64,000 nucleotides of DNA from Tetrahymena elliotti 4EA. Its lineage: Eukaryota; Ciliophora; Oligohymenophorea; Hymenostomatida; Tetrahymenidae. The notes below the pieces were generated by a model. The model was not told the DNA's origin and did not search any database. It saw only the letters and a program-made list of their open reading frames with translations. Below are positions 24,071 to 39,800 of this stretch, one piece after another. The stretch is from contig JH720296.1 in the NCBI GenBank assembly GCA_000231825.2, positions 62,001 through 126,000 of the forward strand, given 5' to 3'. The translations under genes were made by a program, and so were the position numbers. Position 1 is the first letter of the stretch. Each line of letters starts with the position of its first letter.

Positions 24071-24478
24071 TATTAACAAATTATTACAAAAATTTGGCTG
24101 TATTAATTTTTTCCTTTAATAAATTTAAAATTCAAAAATTAATAATAAAGTCCTTTGAAATGATTCAATTAACAACAATATACATACACACATGAGAAGT
24201 AAGGAAATCTTTTATTTAAAAATATAAATAATGGTATTAGAAATATTTATTATTTTTAACAATATTCTAAAATTATTTAAAATTTTTTTTTTTGATTAAA
24301 AAGAATGAATTAAATTAAAAAAAATTAAAGTACAACAAATATAATACGTAATTTGATACAATAAAAATTTATTGATATAATATCTAACAGTAAATAGGAA
24401 AAAAGTTATTATTTTCTCCTATAAAAGTAAGTAATATAATACGAAATTTAATTTGAAGTATTAATAAGAGAAACAGAA
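24071..24478. other. Intergenic spacer
   Basis: Very AT-rich spacer upstream of the SPRY-like gene and downstream of K4. Nothing recognised; a short open frame on the plus strand (24007-24195) has no coding character. Confidence 0.6.
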
Positions 24479-26839
<2,361 letters not shown>

Positions 26840-27399
26840 TTTTGTATTTAAAAGTTGAAATATTTGATGATATTTGTAAATATTGTTTTTAAATTAATTA
26901 ATTTATTTATTTATCTATTAGAATATATAAAAAATTTGTTGTTCTAATATCAAGCAATTTATAATAATCAATATTTGATTCTCTAATTGTTTTTTTTAAA
27001 AATTATTTTTATGAATTTTCAATTTTAATATTTCCGAAAATAATCATCTACATAATAATATTTTTTCTTAAAATATTAATTTAAAATTTTTTTTACAAAA
27101 AATAAGATTCCTCTTCCTTATTTTAATAATATTTGAAGTTATTAGTGATGGAACAGTTAAATTGTTTAAAATTGTAGAGACTATTTTAGAAATTAAGATT
27201 GGGAATGAAATAAAAAGGGAAATAAATATTCATGAGAATTTTCTTTAGAATTTTTAAAAAACTACACAAAGAAAAGATCTGATATATCTAATTTCATAAA
27301 TTCTAATTTTAAATAAAAAATAAGAAAATTAGTTATTGAAAACCAATTCTGACTATTTTCTCAAAATGTCAAAATCAATCTTAAAATTAATTATTATAA
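26840..27399. other. Intergenic spacer
   Basis: AT-rich spacer between K5 (3' end) and K4 (5' end). No coding or RNA feature recognised. Confidence 0.6.
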
Positions 27400-30300
27400 T
27401 CAATTATATTCCGTTTATAGATGATATTTTATGTTTATATTATAATTTTAACTTATTTATTCAATAAATTCTTCATAAACTTCTATTTCAGGTTTTGTAA
27501 AAGCTATATAATATTTCAAATTTTCTTCAGTATGTTTGTCTCCATAGAAAAACTTTTGAAATCTGTATTATGGATTTATGTGATTATTTAATAAATTTTT
27601 AATATCTGAAAATTCCTCAACTCTTGAATTGCTCTTTTATAGTGCAATTGCTTTAGGTTTTTAAATGTTTTATTGAAAATCTTAAATTAGTTTTATATTT
27701 TTTATCTTTTTCTCAAATTTATCATTGATTTTATCACCAACAACTTCAAAGGTATCTGAGTAAAATTATTTCTTTTTCAGGGCTTCATCATAAAACAAGA
27801 CGGAAAATTATGGATCACTTCTTGATATTTCTTATAAAAATGAAATAAAATGATATAAGTTTAACTTTTTTTTAGATACATAATCTCCTTAGCCTTTTGT
27901 ATTAAAACTGAGGTTAGATTCAATAGCATCAATATTTTCTATTAATATATCAAGTATAATATCTATTAAACATAGTTCTTTTTTGCTAAATTTAGATAAA
28001 ATGTCTAAATAAAGAAAATATTTAACAATATTTACACAAAACTCAGAATAATTAGGAGTAAGAAATATAAGATTATCGTCAATATTTTCAAATTTCTCTT
28101 CTGTTTAACAGAATTTATCTGGAATCTATTAAAATTCTTGACATTCTTCATAAGATTTCAATTTTTTTTTTTTTAAAAATTCCTCACTTTTATTTTTTAC
28201 TTCTTCTTTATATTATGAAATTGTCTTATAATATTCTTAAATATTGTTTATAAATTTTCCTTCATTGTTGATTTCGTTCAGATAATAATATTCACCTTTT
28301 TAGTAATTTATGATATCTTTTGGATCTTATTTATTATTTAGATTATGTTTTTATTAAAAATTGTCACAAAGAACATTATTTTACTCTTCATCATTTTAAT
28401 CTTAATTTGAAATTTGAAATTTTTAAGAATTTATTTATTAATTACTGTAAACTACATTTTCACCTGAAGATTACTTCTTTTAGTTAGCAATTTTGTTTTA
28501 CTAATATTTTTCATAATTATTTTTAGACAAAGAAATATTTTATAATTATTAATTATTCAAATTTTACTTATTGTTGTTGTACTAAGCATTAATCTAATCT
28601 TAACAAATATTATTATGAATATCTTATTAATGATTTTAATTATTTTAATAATGAATTTAAATTTGCTAGGAGTTTAAATTTTATTAATAATAGTTAAAGA
28701 TTTAATAATTATTGTCTGCCTTGTAAAGTTGAGCATTTTCATAGTTATTTGGTTCTTAATTATAATTTTGATAATTATTTTAATTGGGATAGCTAACAAA
28801 CGAACATTATTAAAGATTTTATGTATTTTCTTATTTAAATTAAGGAGCTTAATTATTAATGGAGTAACTTTAATTTTATTAAGGCTAATTATTATCATAG
28901 AATTATATTTAGTTATAATTTTAATAATTTAAATTGTATTCATTTCCGATATGTAGATTTAAAAAATTATTTGAAATATTTTTTAATTCGTTATCATAAT
29001 TATGATTACTTCGATTTAAAAATTATTAATTATCTTTTGATTCCTCTTATATGTAATAATTTTACTGATAATTATTTTATGAATACCCATATTATTATTC
29101 TGAGTTTTACAATTAATTTTAAATTTGCTTAATATTGTAGGAATTATTTTGATTCTTTATTTGATAGAAATTTTGATGATTTTCATAATTTTATAAGTTT
29201 TGATGATTAAAATCAAAATCGTTTTTCACCGAATTTTAATTATTTGACTCTTAATATTAGTAGTTGATTTGTGGATTTATTTGTAATGGTATTTATCCTT
29301 AACTATTTTAGACATATTAATTTTAACATTATTATTAGTTTTAAATTTAATAGCTATCTAGAATTTAATTATTTTCTTGTTACTATTACTACTGCTGCAA
29401 TTATTATTATTATTGTTATTACTATTAATATTGATCTTAATATTAATAGACCTCTGATTAAATATCTTCTTGCTATTATTATTTGGAATTTGTTAAAATA
29501 GCTTGTTAATTATTCTAAACAAAGTTATTTCCATTTTAATTTTATTAATTCTATGCATATGCAGATAAGTATTCAATATTGTTTATTAAAACATTTTCTT
29601 TTCCTTAAAATTTTATTTTAGAAGCATCTAATTTAGTTTTGATTTTGGAAGCTTAGATTCTGATCTAACTTTAAAGTGGTTATTAAATGTAATCTTGCAA
29701 CTAATCTAAGTTTGATATTTCATTTTTCTCTTAAATTTCTTGTTCAGCCTATTATTGCCTTTACTATTAATAATTGATATTTTACTAATTTTCTAATTAA
29801 TTTATCAAAGATTTTAGTTCTGATAACAATTAAACTGAATCAATCCTCTAGTTTGGATCTACTACAAGACATTTTGATATTATTTAAGACAGGAAATTAT
29901 TCTATTTATATCCTTAATAGTTGATAACCCTTTCCTTAATTTCATTAATAGATTGTCCATCAAAAGTAGGAGCTTCTCTAACAATTTCATCCATTATACA
30001 ACCCATGCTCCAAATATCAACCTTTTTTGTGTAATTTTCATTTTTTAATATCTCAGGTGCCATAAAAATGATAGTTCCCACAAAAGAAGTAAATAAATCT
30101 TCGCTTTGTTTACACAAGCCATAGTCTGTAATTTTTAATCTATACTAGCCGTTTTGATAGGCTATCATAATGTTTTCAGGCTTGAGATCTCTATGTACAA
30201 TATTGTTATTATGTAAGAAGACCAATCCTTCACATATTAAAATACTGTAAATCAATTTGCTCCTATCATCTAAGTATCCTTAGTTTGAGAGCATATTTTA

Positions 30301-30680
30301 ATAAAGATTCCCATATTAGCAAAACTCTTAAACTATTAAATATGACTATGCACATTAGATAACTTCAATTATGTTAGCTATATTAGCACATAAATGGCTC
30401 ATTTTAGCTAGTTACTAGCATATTTCTACTTCACTCTCAAAGTAGATGTTAGGCATGTTATCTAATATATTAAAATTAAGACATTTTTATATTTTTTTTA
30501 AACTTTATGTTCAGAATATTAATTACCAATTCTTCTCAAACGATTTAATACTTTAATGGCAACAAACTCTTATGTTTATAAAATTTATGCTTTATAAACT
30601 TCAGAAATAGCTCCCTCATTAAGCTTGCAAATAATCTAATATTGATTCTTTGCTCCATTAAAAACATAATTTTGTTACAT
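27400..30680 (-). CDS. Kinase K5: protein kinase with Gln/Asn-rich middle and helical end
   Basis: Exons 30680-30527 and 30461-27400, 65 nt phase-1 intron; 3216 nt, 1071 residues, TGA at 27402-27400. Kinase domain about 12-280: glycine loop NEGAISEV (first Gly is Asn), VAIK, alpha-C glutamate in [23 protein letters not shown] (DYG rather than DFG, as in K1), IFMAPEI and VDIWSMGC. Residues about 330-780 are Gln/Asn-rich; residues about 790-1071 are more hydrophobic and charged with predicted helices, similar in character to the ends of K2, K4 and K7. The short N-terminus and the intron site are shared with the array. Catalytic residues are present apart from the relaxed glycine loop. Confidence 0.92.
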
Positions 30681-31327
30681 GTCTAAAATATCTTTTTAAA
30701 TTTTTTCTAGTTTTGTGTTAAATTATGCAAACCTACTAAAAAATTCTCTATGATTTTATGATTTTTAATTAGAATATTTAACAAATTTTGAATTTACCCT
30801 GATCAGTATTTTTATATTAATCACTAACTCATAAAAGGATATTTTAGAAATGGAATAAACAAATATTTTTACCCTCCTATAAAGGATCATACATTTAAAA
30901 ATAAATTTTATTTTAAAATACTTTTAAGGTTAAATTAAATTTAATCTTAAATATAAAAATAATAAAAAATGAGTATTTAATAAAAAATTGATATATTATT
31001 ATATACTTTTCCAAAAGAGTTTATACTATTTATCACAATCAATTATTTTTACAAATAAATTTTTATTTTAACCTCTTAATTTAAAAATTTCCAAATTTTT
31101 TTTTAATAATACAGATAACCTTCGAAAACATGAAATAATTTAAATATTTTTATATTAATTCATTTTTAAAATATTAATATTAATCTTCTATATGAAAAAG
31201 GTAATTGATTCAAACAGTCAAGAAAATAATTTAAAAGCTTTTTTAGGATACACACATAAAAAATTAAAAGAGATTTAAATATAAAAACTATTAATTTAGA
31301 TTACAATAAAATTCAGTTTTCTAACTT
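30681..31327. other. Intergenic spacer
   Basis: About 650 bp of AT-rich DNA between K6 (3' end) and K5 (5' end). Nothing recognised. Confidence 0.6.
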
Positions 31328-33602
31328 TCATTTTTTAGGTTTTTATTATTAAAATTTTTATTCATAATAGATATTTTTAGAAACAGATCGTGCCTTAATT
31401 TTTTTAAATTAATCAGATTGAGCTGGAATTGAAACTACTCTCAACTTACTATCTATTTATTCACCTGGAAAATAATTTTCGAAATTTTTGAAACTTGATT
31501 ACTATTAATTAATTTATTATGTTTAAATTGAATCATTGATATTTTCAGTTTCAGAATTTTAGTGGCGATTGCTTCTTTTATAAGATGCTGTACTATCTTA
31601 TGATGAATCTATTACATTTTTTTTATTTTCATTTTAATTTTAAAGGTTTTATGTTTTATTATTTTAAGAATTTTGCTAAATATTCTAAACCTACTATTAT
31701 AATTATTTAGAATTGTGATTATTATTATCAAACTCACTTTGATTTAAATTACTTTTTTGAGTTCTTGAAGAACTATTTAATACATTAGGAGCAATTTAAT
31801 TTTAATTTTTTTGGAGCATTAGATTTTGATTTGGTTCGGGAAAATAGGGTTAAAATGCTTCATTTTATATATTTTAAGGTTTTTAAGGTGAATGAAATTT
31901 AATTTCTTCTTGGCTTGGGTTTTTAATATTTTAATATGTTTAATTAGGTTAAATACTTTATTGATTCTATCTGATTGGTTAATGATGAAAATTACAATTA
32001 TTTTAAGTTTAATTCACTTATTATTTTAAATTATTTTATGAAAGCTAAATTTGTTAGTGTGGATACTTTAACACTTCTTATTTTCCCTTATGAAATTTTT
32101 AATTTTCCTAAATATTATTTATTTCTTTTGAAATATTGTTTTTATACATTATCATATTACTATTTCTATCTGATTTTTAATCGTTTTATTTAATACCTAC
32201 ACTTTTTTGTTTCTCATTATTCCAACTTGAGTTATTTTAAGGATTCTAATTTTTTCTTTGTTTTAGTTAATTCGATTCTATTTATAAATATAAATCATTA
32301 TTTTTAGGTTCTTATTCTTTTTAGTTTTTATCATTTTCTCTATTTTACTCATTTTTCACATTATACTCTTTAAAATGAAAGTAATGTTACTGAGATTATT
32401 ATTATTGTTATGGATTAGTTATTTTAACTTAATAAAATAAATTGTGTGTATTTAATTAACTTTAGCTTGATTATTCATCTATTTAATTAAAATTAAAACT
32501 AGGTACATTCTAACTACTGTTACTTGAATGAAATGATTTTGTAAATTTGAACCTCAAACCTTATTCAGTTATTATATTTGATAATTAAGGTCCATTCTTA
32601 AGATTTTCAAGATCACGAATAATCTCTTCAATTTATTTGTAACCTCCTATCATAAGACATTTTTATATAATATTATCTAATGGTTGATTTGTTGAGTATG
32701 AAGAATATAGAGAGTTTCTATAGTTTTTTATTTTTTAAACTACTTCATCCTAAGTAAAACCAGAGAACTTTTACTTGCCATATTTGATTTCAGATATTAT
32801 GCAGCCAAGACTCCAGAAATCTGCTTCTTTAGAATATTAATGTTTATTTATTATTTCAGGACTCATATAATTTATTGTTCCAACTTGAGATTACTCAATG
32901 CTTATATTTTCAAATCTTTTTACTATGCCAAAGTCTCCAATCTTGCAGACCAAGCGATCATTTACTTTATGCAAAAATATGTTTTCAGGTTTAAGATCTC
33001 TATGCATAATGTTTAGACTATGCAAAAACTATAAACCTTTTGCAATTTGTAAAGAGATATCTATAGCTTATTTTTAATCTATGCTATAGGCATTATCAAC
33101 CATGAGATTAAACAGATTAGAAGAATTACAGTATTCAGTTACTATATACTTCTCTAATCTATGATTATTTTGATCAAACATTCTAGAATTCTATGAACTT
33201 AAGCATTAAATTTGATTTATATTTGCATTCGAATCTAAGCAATCTAAAATTCTCAAAACATTTTCATTTATATTCCCATCTATTTCATCTTCCTTTTGCT
33301 TTTTACTTATTGTTTTGCTAAATTCGTACTCTCTTTCCAAATAATTGTTTTTTTAGCTATCTAAATTTATATAAAATAATAATTATTATATTTTTATTTC
33401 AGCCACCATAATTCATAATACTTTCTATCTTTTTATCTCGCAGTACTTTTATTGCCACAGTCTACTGAGTTTATTAATAATCACCTAAAATCTTGCCTTT
33501 AAATACTTCGCTTATAGCTCCTCTTCCTAGAAGCTCATCTAAATAAAGCTCATAAGTATAATTATGACCTTTTAAGGTGACTAATCTATTAATTTAACTC
33601 AT
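31328..33602 (-). CDS. Kinase K6: protein kinase with Gln/Asn-rich tail
   Basis: Exons 33602-33422 and 33360-31328, 61 nt phase-1 intron; 2214 nt, 737 residues, TGA at 31330-31328. Two in-phase donors exist; GTATTATG at 33421 was preferred over GTGGCTG at 33406 because it places the junction eight residues after the beta-3 lysine, as in the sisters. Kinase domain about 22-300: [12 protein letters not shown], alpha-C glutamate in LEREYEF, an unusually long insertion (about 45 residues) between alpha-C and the hinge, [29 protein letters not shown]. The tail from about residue 330 is rich in Gln, Asn and Ser, lower in hydrophobics than K2 or K7. Expected to be an active Ser/Thr kinase. Confidence 0.9.
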
Positions 33603-34181
33603 ATTTAGATTAAAAACCTTCCTTCCTTCGAATAATTTTTTTTGATAATTTATGATTAGATAAACAAATAGTATTTATTTTTCTATCTAACAGAAATAAA
33701 AAATTCTAACTAAATTTAAGTAAAAAAAATTATTAGTTCTTTTATATTAATAGACGATTTATACTATGTAAAAATAAACAAAAAACTTTCATCAAAAAAT
33801 AAAATAAAATTATAATAAATTATTTTTTGTTAAATCTAATTTTAAGAACTAAATAAAATTTGTTACAAAATATTTTTTATATATAATTTTAATTTAATAA
33901 CTAATTAATTTAATTTATTTGCTTGTATGTGATTGGTTGATTGATTTGATATTTTCTTTAAATTATTATTGGAAAGGATTTATTTATTTTTTTTGTTTTA
34001 ATTATACAAATTTTTATTATTGATTATTTATTTGTTTTCTAAAGTATTTTTGGTTATTATTGTTGTTAATATCTTTTTTTACAATTAAAATTATTAAATA
34101 TTATATGATTTATTGTTATTAGAGTATTCTGAGCCATAAATTTTTTTATAAAAAAATATTTAATTTAAGTTTTGATATCTA
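33603..34181. other. Intergenic spacer
   Basis: About 580 bp of AT-rich DNA between K7 (3' end) and K6 (5' end); no feature recognised. Confidence 0.6.
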
Positions 34182-36648
34182 TCAAATTTATATATTTTTA
34201 TGAGCATAAAAGAGTTTTTCTTGTGTATTAGACATTAAGATACATCCTTTTTATTTTTCTTAATCTATAAAAAAATAGACTGTTTTAAGAGGTTCTTCTT
34301 TAATTATCTAAATACTTTATTTAGGGTCTATATGGTATATTTTTTAATCAAAAAAATAATACTGATTTTCATGTTCTTTATCTTATCCAAGATAGAAATA
34401 ATCTTTTACGAATTCTAGTAAGCTAGAAAATCCCTCTGGTTCCTTAATCAAAATTTAAAAAAGCTTAAAAGCTTCATTCTTGATTTTTTCTTCTTGGCTT
34501 TATTTGATCTTAGAATTCTATATATTTTCAAATTTAATAATTTCGATTATCTTAATAAGCATGACTAAAAATATTGTACAACAATGAGGATATGATTTTT
34601 ATGAATAATCACGCTTTTACTCATATCTGTAGAAGTTTTATATTGGTTATGACTAATTAAATTCTTGAATCATTGTACAATAAATTAGATATATTAGAAA
34701 AGATTATAAATTCTTAGTGTCGACTATCTGATTTATAACTAACTAAATAAAAATATTATATTTCAAATTTTAATTTTATAATATTTCTTAGATATTAAAT
34801 AATTGTATTTAATTTAAATCAAACACCTTCTATCTTGAGAAAGTTTTTTTATCATCATTTACTTAAGAGGATACTCTCTCTGTGCGATCTAAAGTAGATT
34901 TACTTTGTGTATTTAGATCTGGTTTTATAGTTTAAAACAAAATATTTAGTTTTAATTCTTCAAGAAATTATTTGTCAATTTTTTCAAAAATAAATTCTTT
35001 CTTAATGTTCTCCTTTATAAAAATCCCTTACTTTAACTAGGATGAATTGTTTTTTGAATTGAATTGCTCCTATTTAAATTAGCTTTATCTCACACTTTTT
35101 TAAAAAATATGATCAATTTTCGAGACATAATATTCTAGTAGATAAATTATTTCTACTTCTTCAATCAATTCATTTATGATCTTTATAGATCCTTCATAGT
35201 TTTTTTCTTCAATAATATTTTAAAGAATTGCTGGCTCACGAGAATTTATTTTTCTTTATTTTTCCTTATTTTCTTCTTTTTTAATATATTATCTTTTTTC
35301 CTTCATCATATCTGGTTCTTTTTCATACTAGCTTGAGTCTCTTAAGTTTGATTATCTCACTTAATCGGTTATTTTTTATGCAAAAAAATCATCTGTATTT
35401 TCTAGATCTGATTTGTCTTCTGTTTCTTTTATATTATCTTCCAAACAATAACTTACTGTTAAACTTTAACTAAATTCTAAGTCAGGGTAATTTTCAGTTT
35501 ATTGGCTACAAGATAAATTCATTTAATTTTAGTTTAAGATTTATTTTTCTTGATTCATTTGCAGCAACGTGGAACTTTTAAATATGCTCTATCTAATGTT
35601 TGAAGCAAGGAGATCCTAAAATTTTATTGCAGAGTTTTCTAGATCAATGATCTCATATTCTAAATGATCTTTCATTTTCTGAATAGTTGTTTTTAGCTTT
35701 TCTAAAGTTATTCTTTTTGAAATGTTTTTAACCAAACAAGATTTAATTAAATTATCAATATCTTTATCTTCACCATGAAATGAGGTGAACCTCTTGATTT
35801 TAAATACAATCTCTCTAATATCTCTGTCTGGAGAGAAAAAGTATTACTACTAAGCTTTTAATTCATACAAAATACAGCCTATACTCCAAATATCTATTTC
35901 TTTATCATAATTTCCTTCTAAAATCTCAGGTGCCATATAATTAATTGTACCAACAAGAGAAAAATTTTTTGATCTTATAAATTTACTTAACCCAAAGTCT
36001 CCAATTTTAAATATAAATATTTCTTATGGTTTAATATCATATACTTGATATATCTTCTTTTTTGAGAGATATATATTTTCTGGTTTTAAATCTCTGTGGA
36101 TAATTTTATTAGAGTGCAAATAAGAAACTCCCTTTACTATTTCTAGAGCAATATCAAGAATATTTTTTTCTATATCTTACTAACTCTACTTTAATATATA
36201 TTCCAATAGAGTCCCACCCTCGCAGTATTCCATAATTACATAATATTCATCTTATTTTTCAATCACTTCATATATTTTACAAACATTTTCTTGCAAATAT
36301 GGCAATGATGCAATGTGCTTCGATATTTCTAATTCACTCTTATAATACAAGTTTTACTTTTTATCTATTTAATAAAATGAAATATGCCATAAAAAGCTTT
36401 TGCATTAGATTTTTCATTAATAAATATCTCATTAAATAAATTCAAAGATGAGAAAAGGAATTTTTTTTGCATAAAATGAAATAGTTTATACCTACATGCT
36501 ATAATTTTTTGACAATTTTTATAGCAACTTTTTCTTTTATATGTTAAATTTATCCTAAGAAAACCTCAGAAATAGCTCCGCTGCCCAACCTTTAGTCAAA
36601 TATGATATAGTTTTGTTTAAGTCCTCTTAAAATATTACCAAATTCCAT
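34182..36648 (-). CDS. Kinase K7: protein kinase with helical C-terminal region
   Basis: Exons 36648-36492 and 36364-34182, 127 nt phase-1 intron; 2340 nt, 779 residues, TGA at 34184-34182. Kinase domain about 18-290: loop [12 protein letters not shown], intron eight residues later, alpha-C glutamate (YKSELEI), HRDLKPEN followed by a 17-residue insertion before GDFGLS, NYMAPEI and IDIWSIGC. The tail (about 300-779) contains an acidic, Ser-rich part and a long region of alternating charged and hydrophobic residues likely to be helical. All catalytic residues are intact. It is the rightmost, first-in-order member of the kinase array and lies about 240 bp downstream of the PAS membrane protein gene. 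Confidence 0.93.
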
Positions 36649-36892
36649 TTATTAATTTGTTTGATAATTAACTTTAATCAACTTATTAGCTTCCTGATAA
36701 GCAAGTTTAACTAAATATTTGAAAAATTAATTATAATTTTTTCTTTTGTTATTCTATTATTTTTCTTTAATTTTTTCTAATTCATTAAAATAAAGGATAA
36801 ATTCTTCTAAATTTAATTTTACACAAATATTATGTATTACTATTTTCATCATATGTAACAAACTACTAATACAAATATAAAGAAAATCATTT

Positions 36893-39800
36893 TCACTCTT
36901 TTGTGTACAACTTAGATAAAAATGGTTAAAATATTTCTTTTATTGATTTCACACTCGCTATTATATCAAGAGGAATCATAAAAATCATAGACCTCACTCT
37001 CACAATATCTCTAGAAATAGTATTTAAAATTGGAACAAGAATAGATATATATAGCAGTATTATTATAATAATAGCTAAAATCAATAAAGTTATCCTAATA
37101 GTTTAGCTACTATCATTCTTCTATTAAATACTATCTCTAAATTATTAAACTAAGTATCTCAACATGACTCTGACATATACATCCTGCATAGTTTGCATCA
37201 TTTATGATTCATCACTTTGTAATAGTTTTATATTATTTTATGTATCCTATTTATTTTTTTAGTACTAATTATATATTGAAATAAAATTTTCTATGTGTTT
37301 AGATAGACTCAAAGAAAGCCCCTATCTGATATTAGATTAAGCAAATTATTCACATTATAATTAGTCTAAAAGAGTCAAACTAGATAATTTTTAACAACTA
37401 TCTTCCATAAATATTAGATTGAAAGCTTCGTTATAGCTAGAATAATGTATTTTCATATTCTCTTAGTGCTCTTTTTATAGTTAATTATTTAAATTATACA
37501 TTTAGTTTATAGCCCAGCCTACATATAATTCTGATGAGCTACTATTAACCTTTAAATATTCAAATTATTTATTATAAATGATATCAAAATATATTAATCT
37601 ATTAATACTTTCTAACTTATATAATTAAGTACATTTTTAAAATCTAAAAATAAATGAATGAATTGAATTGAAAATAGTAATTACTGAAAAGGCTGAGTTT
37701 ATGAGCATCAATTAAAGGGAATTAAAAGAATAACCATAGAACTACTCAAATGTTGAAGTTATATTTAGCTCGCTTAAGAATGATTTAATATTCTAAGCAT
37801 CGTTTGTTGATAAAATATATGTGTAACTAAAGTACCCTTCAAATATTATAATTATCAGAATAAATGGTAGGAAAAAATTCTATTTATTTTTTAAATTTAT
37901 TCTAAAGTTTCTTCTTTTTTTGCTTCTCCTTCTAAGGCTTGTGCTTGTTAAAGATTGTTCTTCATCTTCTTATATATCACTAAATGTGGAGCTTGCATCA
38001 TCTTCATTGGATCCTTAAAGACAAGCAAGGAAATTTTCACACTTTGTGAAGAGTTTTCTATTTAATAAAAATGAAATAAAAATTATTAAAAAATACCAAT
38101 TAATTTTTATTTAAAGCTTTACTTAACTCTTGCTACAGGAATGTCTAAAAACATCGTTAAAATTTACTATTGGGAATTATTGACTAGAATGTAAAAAGGA
38201 AGTAATCCTATAAAAGATAGAAGAGACCATACTATAGACAAAATGAGGTAGAGGACAAATTGACTTTGTTGAGAAGAACCCCAGTCATTCAATTCTTACA
38301 AATAATAATTTGATTAAATGATAAGAAACTAAAAATAATCATTCATTAAATTATAAACCAAAAAGTAAAAATCTGTATCTGTGAAATAATATGTTTATAA
38401 TGTTGAATCTCCAATCAAATTATTTATTTTTGCTAAAATTTGCTAACTTGCTAGTTTTAAAGTTTGCTGCTAACTAGAATTTATGTCATACAATGTCACT
38501 TTTTTATTGCTTAAGAAATTCTCATGCTCACTAGATAAACTTAAACTGCTTAATTCCACATAGTCATTCACTTCTTTCATTTCTTTTGCAGCATCGGTCA
38601 TATCTTGTAATATTTATGATGGCTTCACTCTTTTTATAAAAGAAAATTTTTAAATAGAATTTCTTTTAATTTAAACCAACAATTTTAAAGTTAGTTTTTC
38701 TTTAAAAAAATAAGTTTTTAATTCAATTCATTAAAGAATAATAATTCTTACTGCGTTAGAATCTTCTAGTTGTACATATTATTAATTAATGATTTAGAGA
38801 CTTATCTTTAGCCATCTGCTGCAAATAGAGTAGTGTGTGTGTAAACTAATACTCTTTCATTTACTTCGTTGAGTTGTTAAGTAATCAAAATGTGATTAAT
38901 TGCCACGAAAGTACAGCAAAGAACTACAAACCCTAAAGCAAATAATTTAACCTTCTCTAAGGAAGAAGAATGTAAAAACTTGCTTTCTTCGATAAACCTA
39001 ACAAATGAATGCTTCTTTTTAAAAACATTTCCACTGTCATTTGAATCTTACTAGGCAACAGAAAATTAATCATCTTATCTATATTTGTATTAGTTTTTTT
39101 CTTCTTCCTCTTCTTCTAATTATTCCTATTCCATATCTTCCTCAGCTTCTTCTTCTTTTTATCTGAGCTCTTCAATATCCACAAATTAATTATTTAATAA
39201 TCGAAGAGTTCTTATTCCTTACCCATAATTGATTAATTATTTTTATTCATTCTAATTATTATTATCCTGAACCACAACTTCATCATCTTATACCTCATCC
39301 TAATTTCCCATATTTATAAAAATTAATATTAATGAAAAAAAGATTTCTTTAATTAATTAAATACATTAGCATATCTTGCTGCAGAAAGAGTTGAAAATAC
39401 ATTAGATTATGTTTCATTAAAATTTTCCTCTTCATGAATTTATAATGGAGGACCCATCAAATTTTCTCCAACATAAGTTAATGTATAACTATCAAACCTA
39501 AGATTAAGATGCTAAGTAATTGCAGCTTTTTTAACTTTTGATTTTTTTACCTGTTAAAGACCAGAATTTACTACTGATAGCTCATTAGTGTTGTTTCTAA
39601 TTTTATTGTGCTCTTATATTTTTATATCAGTTTCTCCTTCTTTTATCTTTTCTATTCTTATCAAATAACCTTAATGCCCAAATGTTCTAAACCTAAAAAT
39701 ATTTAAATTTTTAGAAAATGTACCATTTCAATAATCAATAAATATATAAAATCGTACACAATTTCTTAAGCTGTTATCTTTGCATAAAACTCTTTCTTTG

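Noticed and set aside
28674..29501. Short hydrophobic frames on both strands
   Set aside because: Shadows of the Gln/Asn-rich tail of K5, which is continuous and in phase with its kinase domain.
33361..33406. Donor GTGGCTG for the K6 intron
   Set aside because: In phase, but it adds five residues and moves the junction away from the position shared by the array; GTATTATG at 33421 fits.
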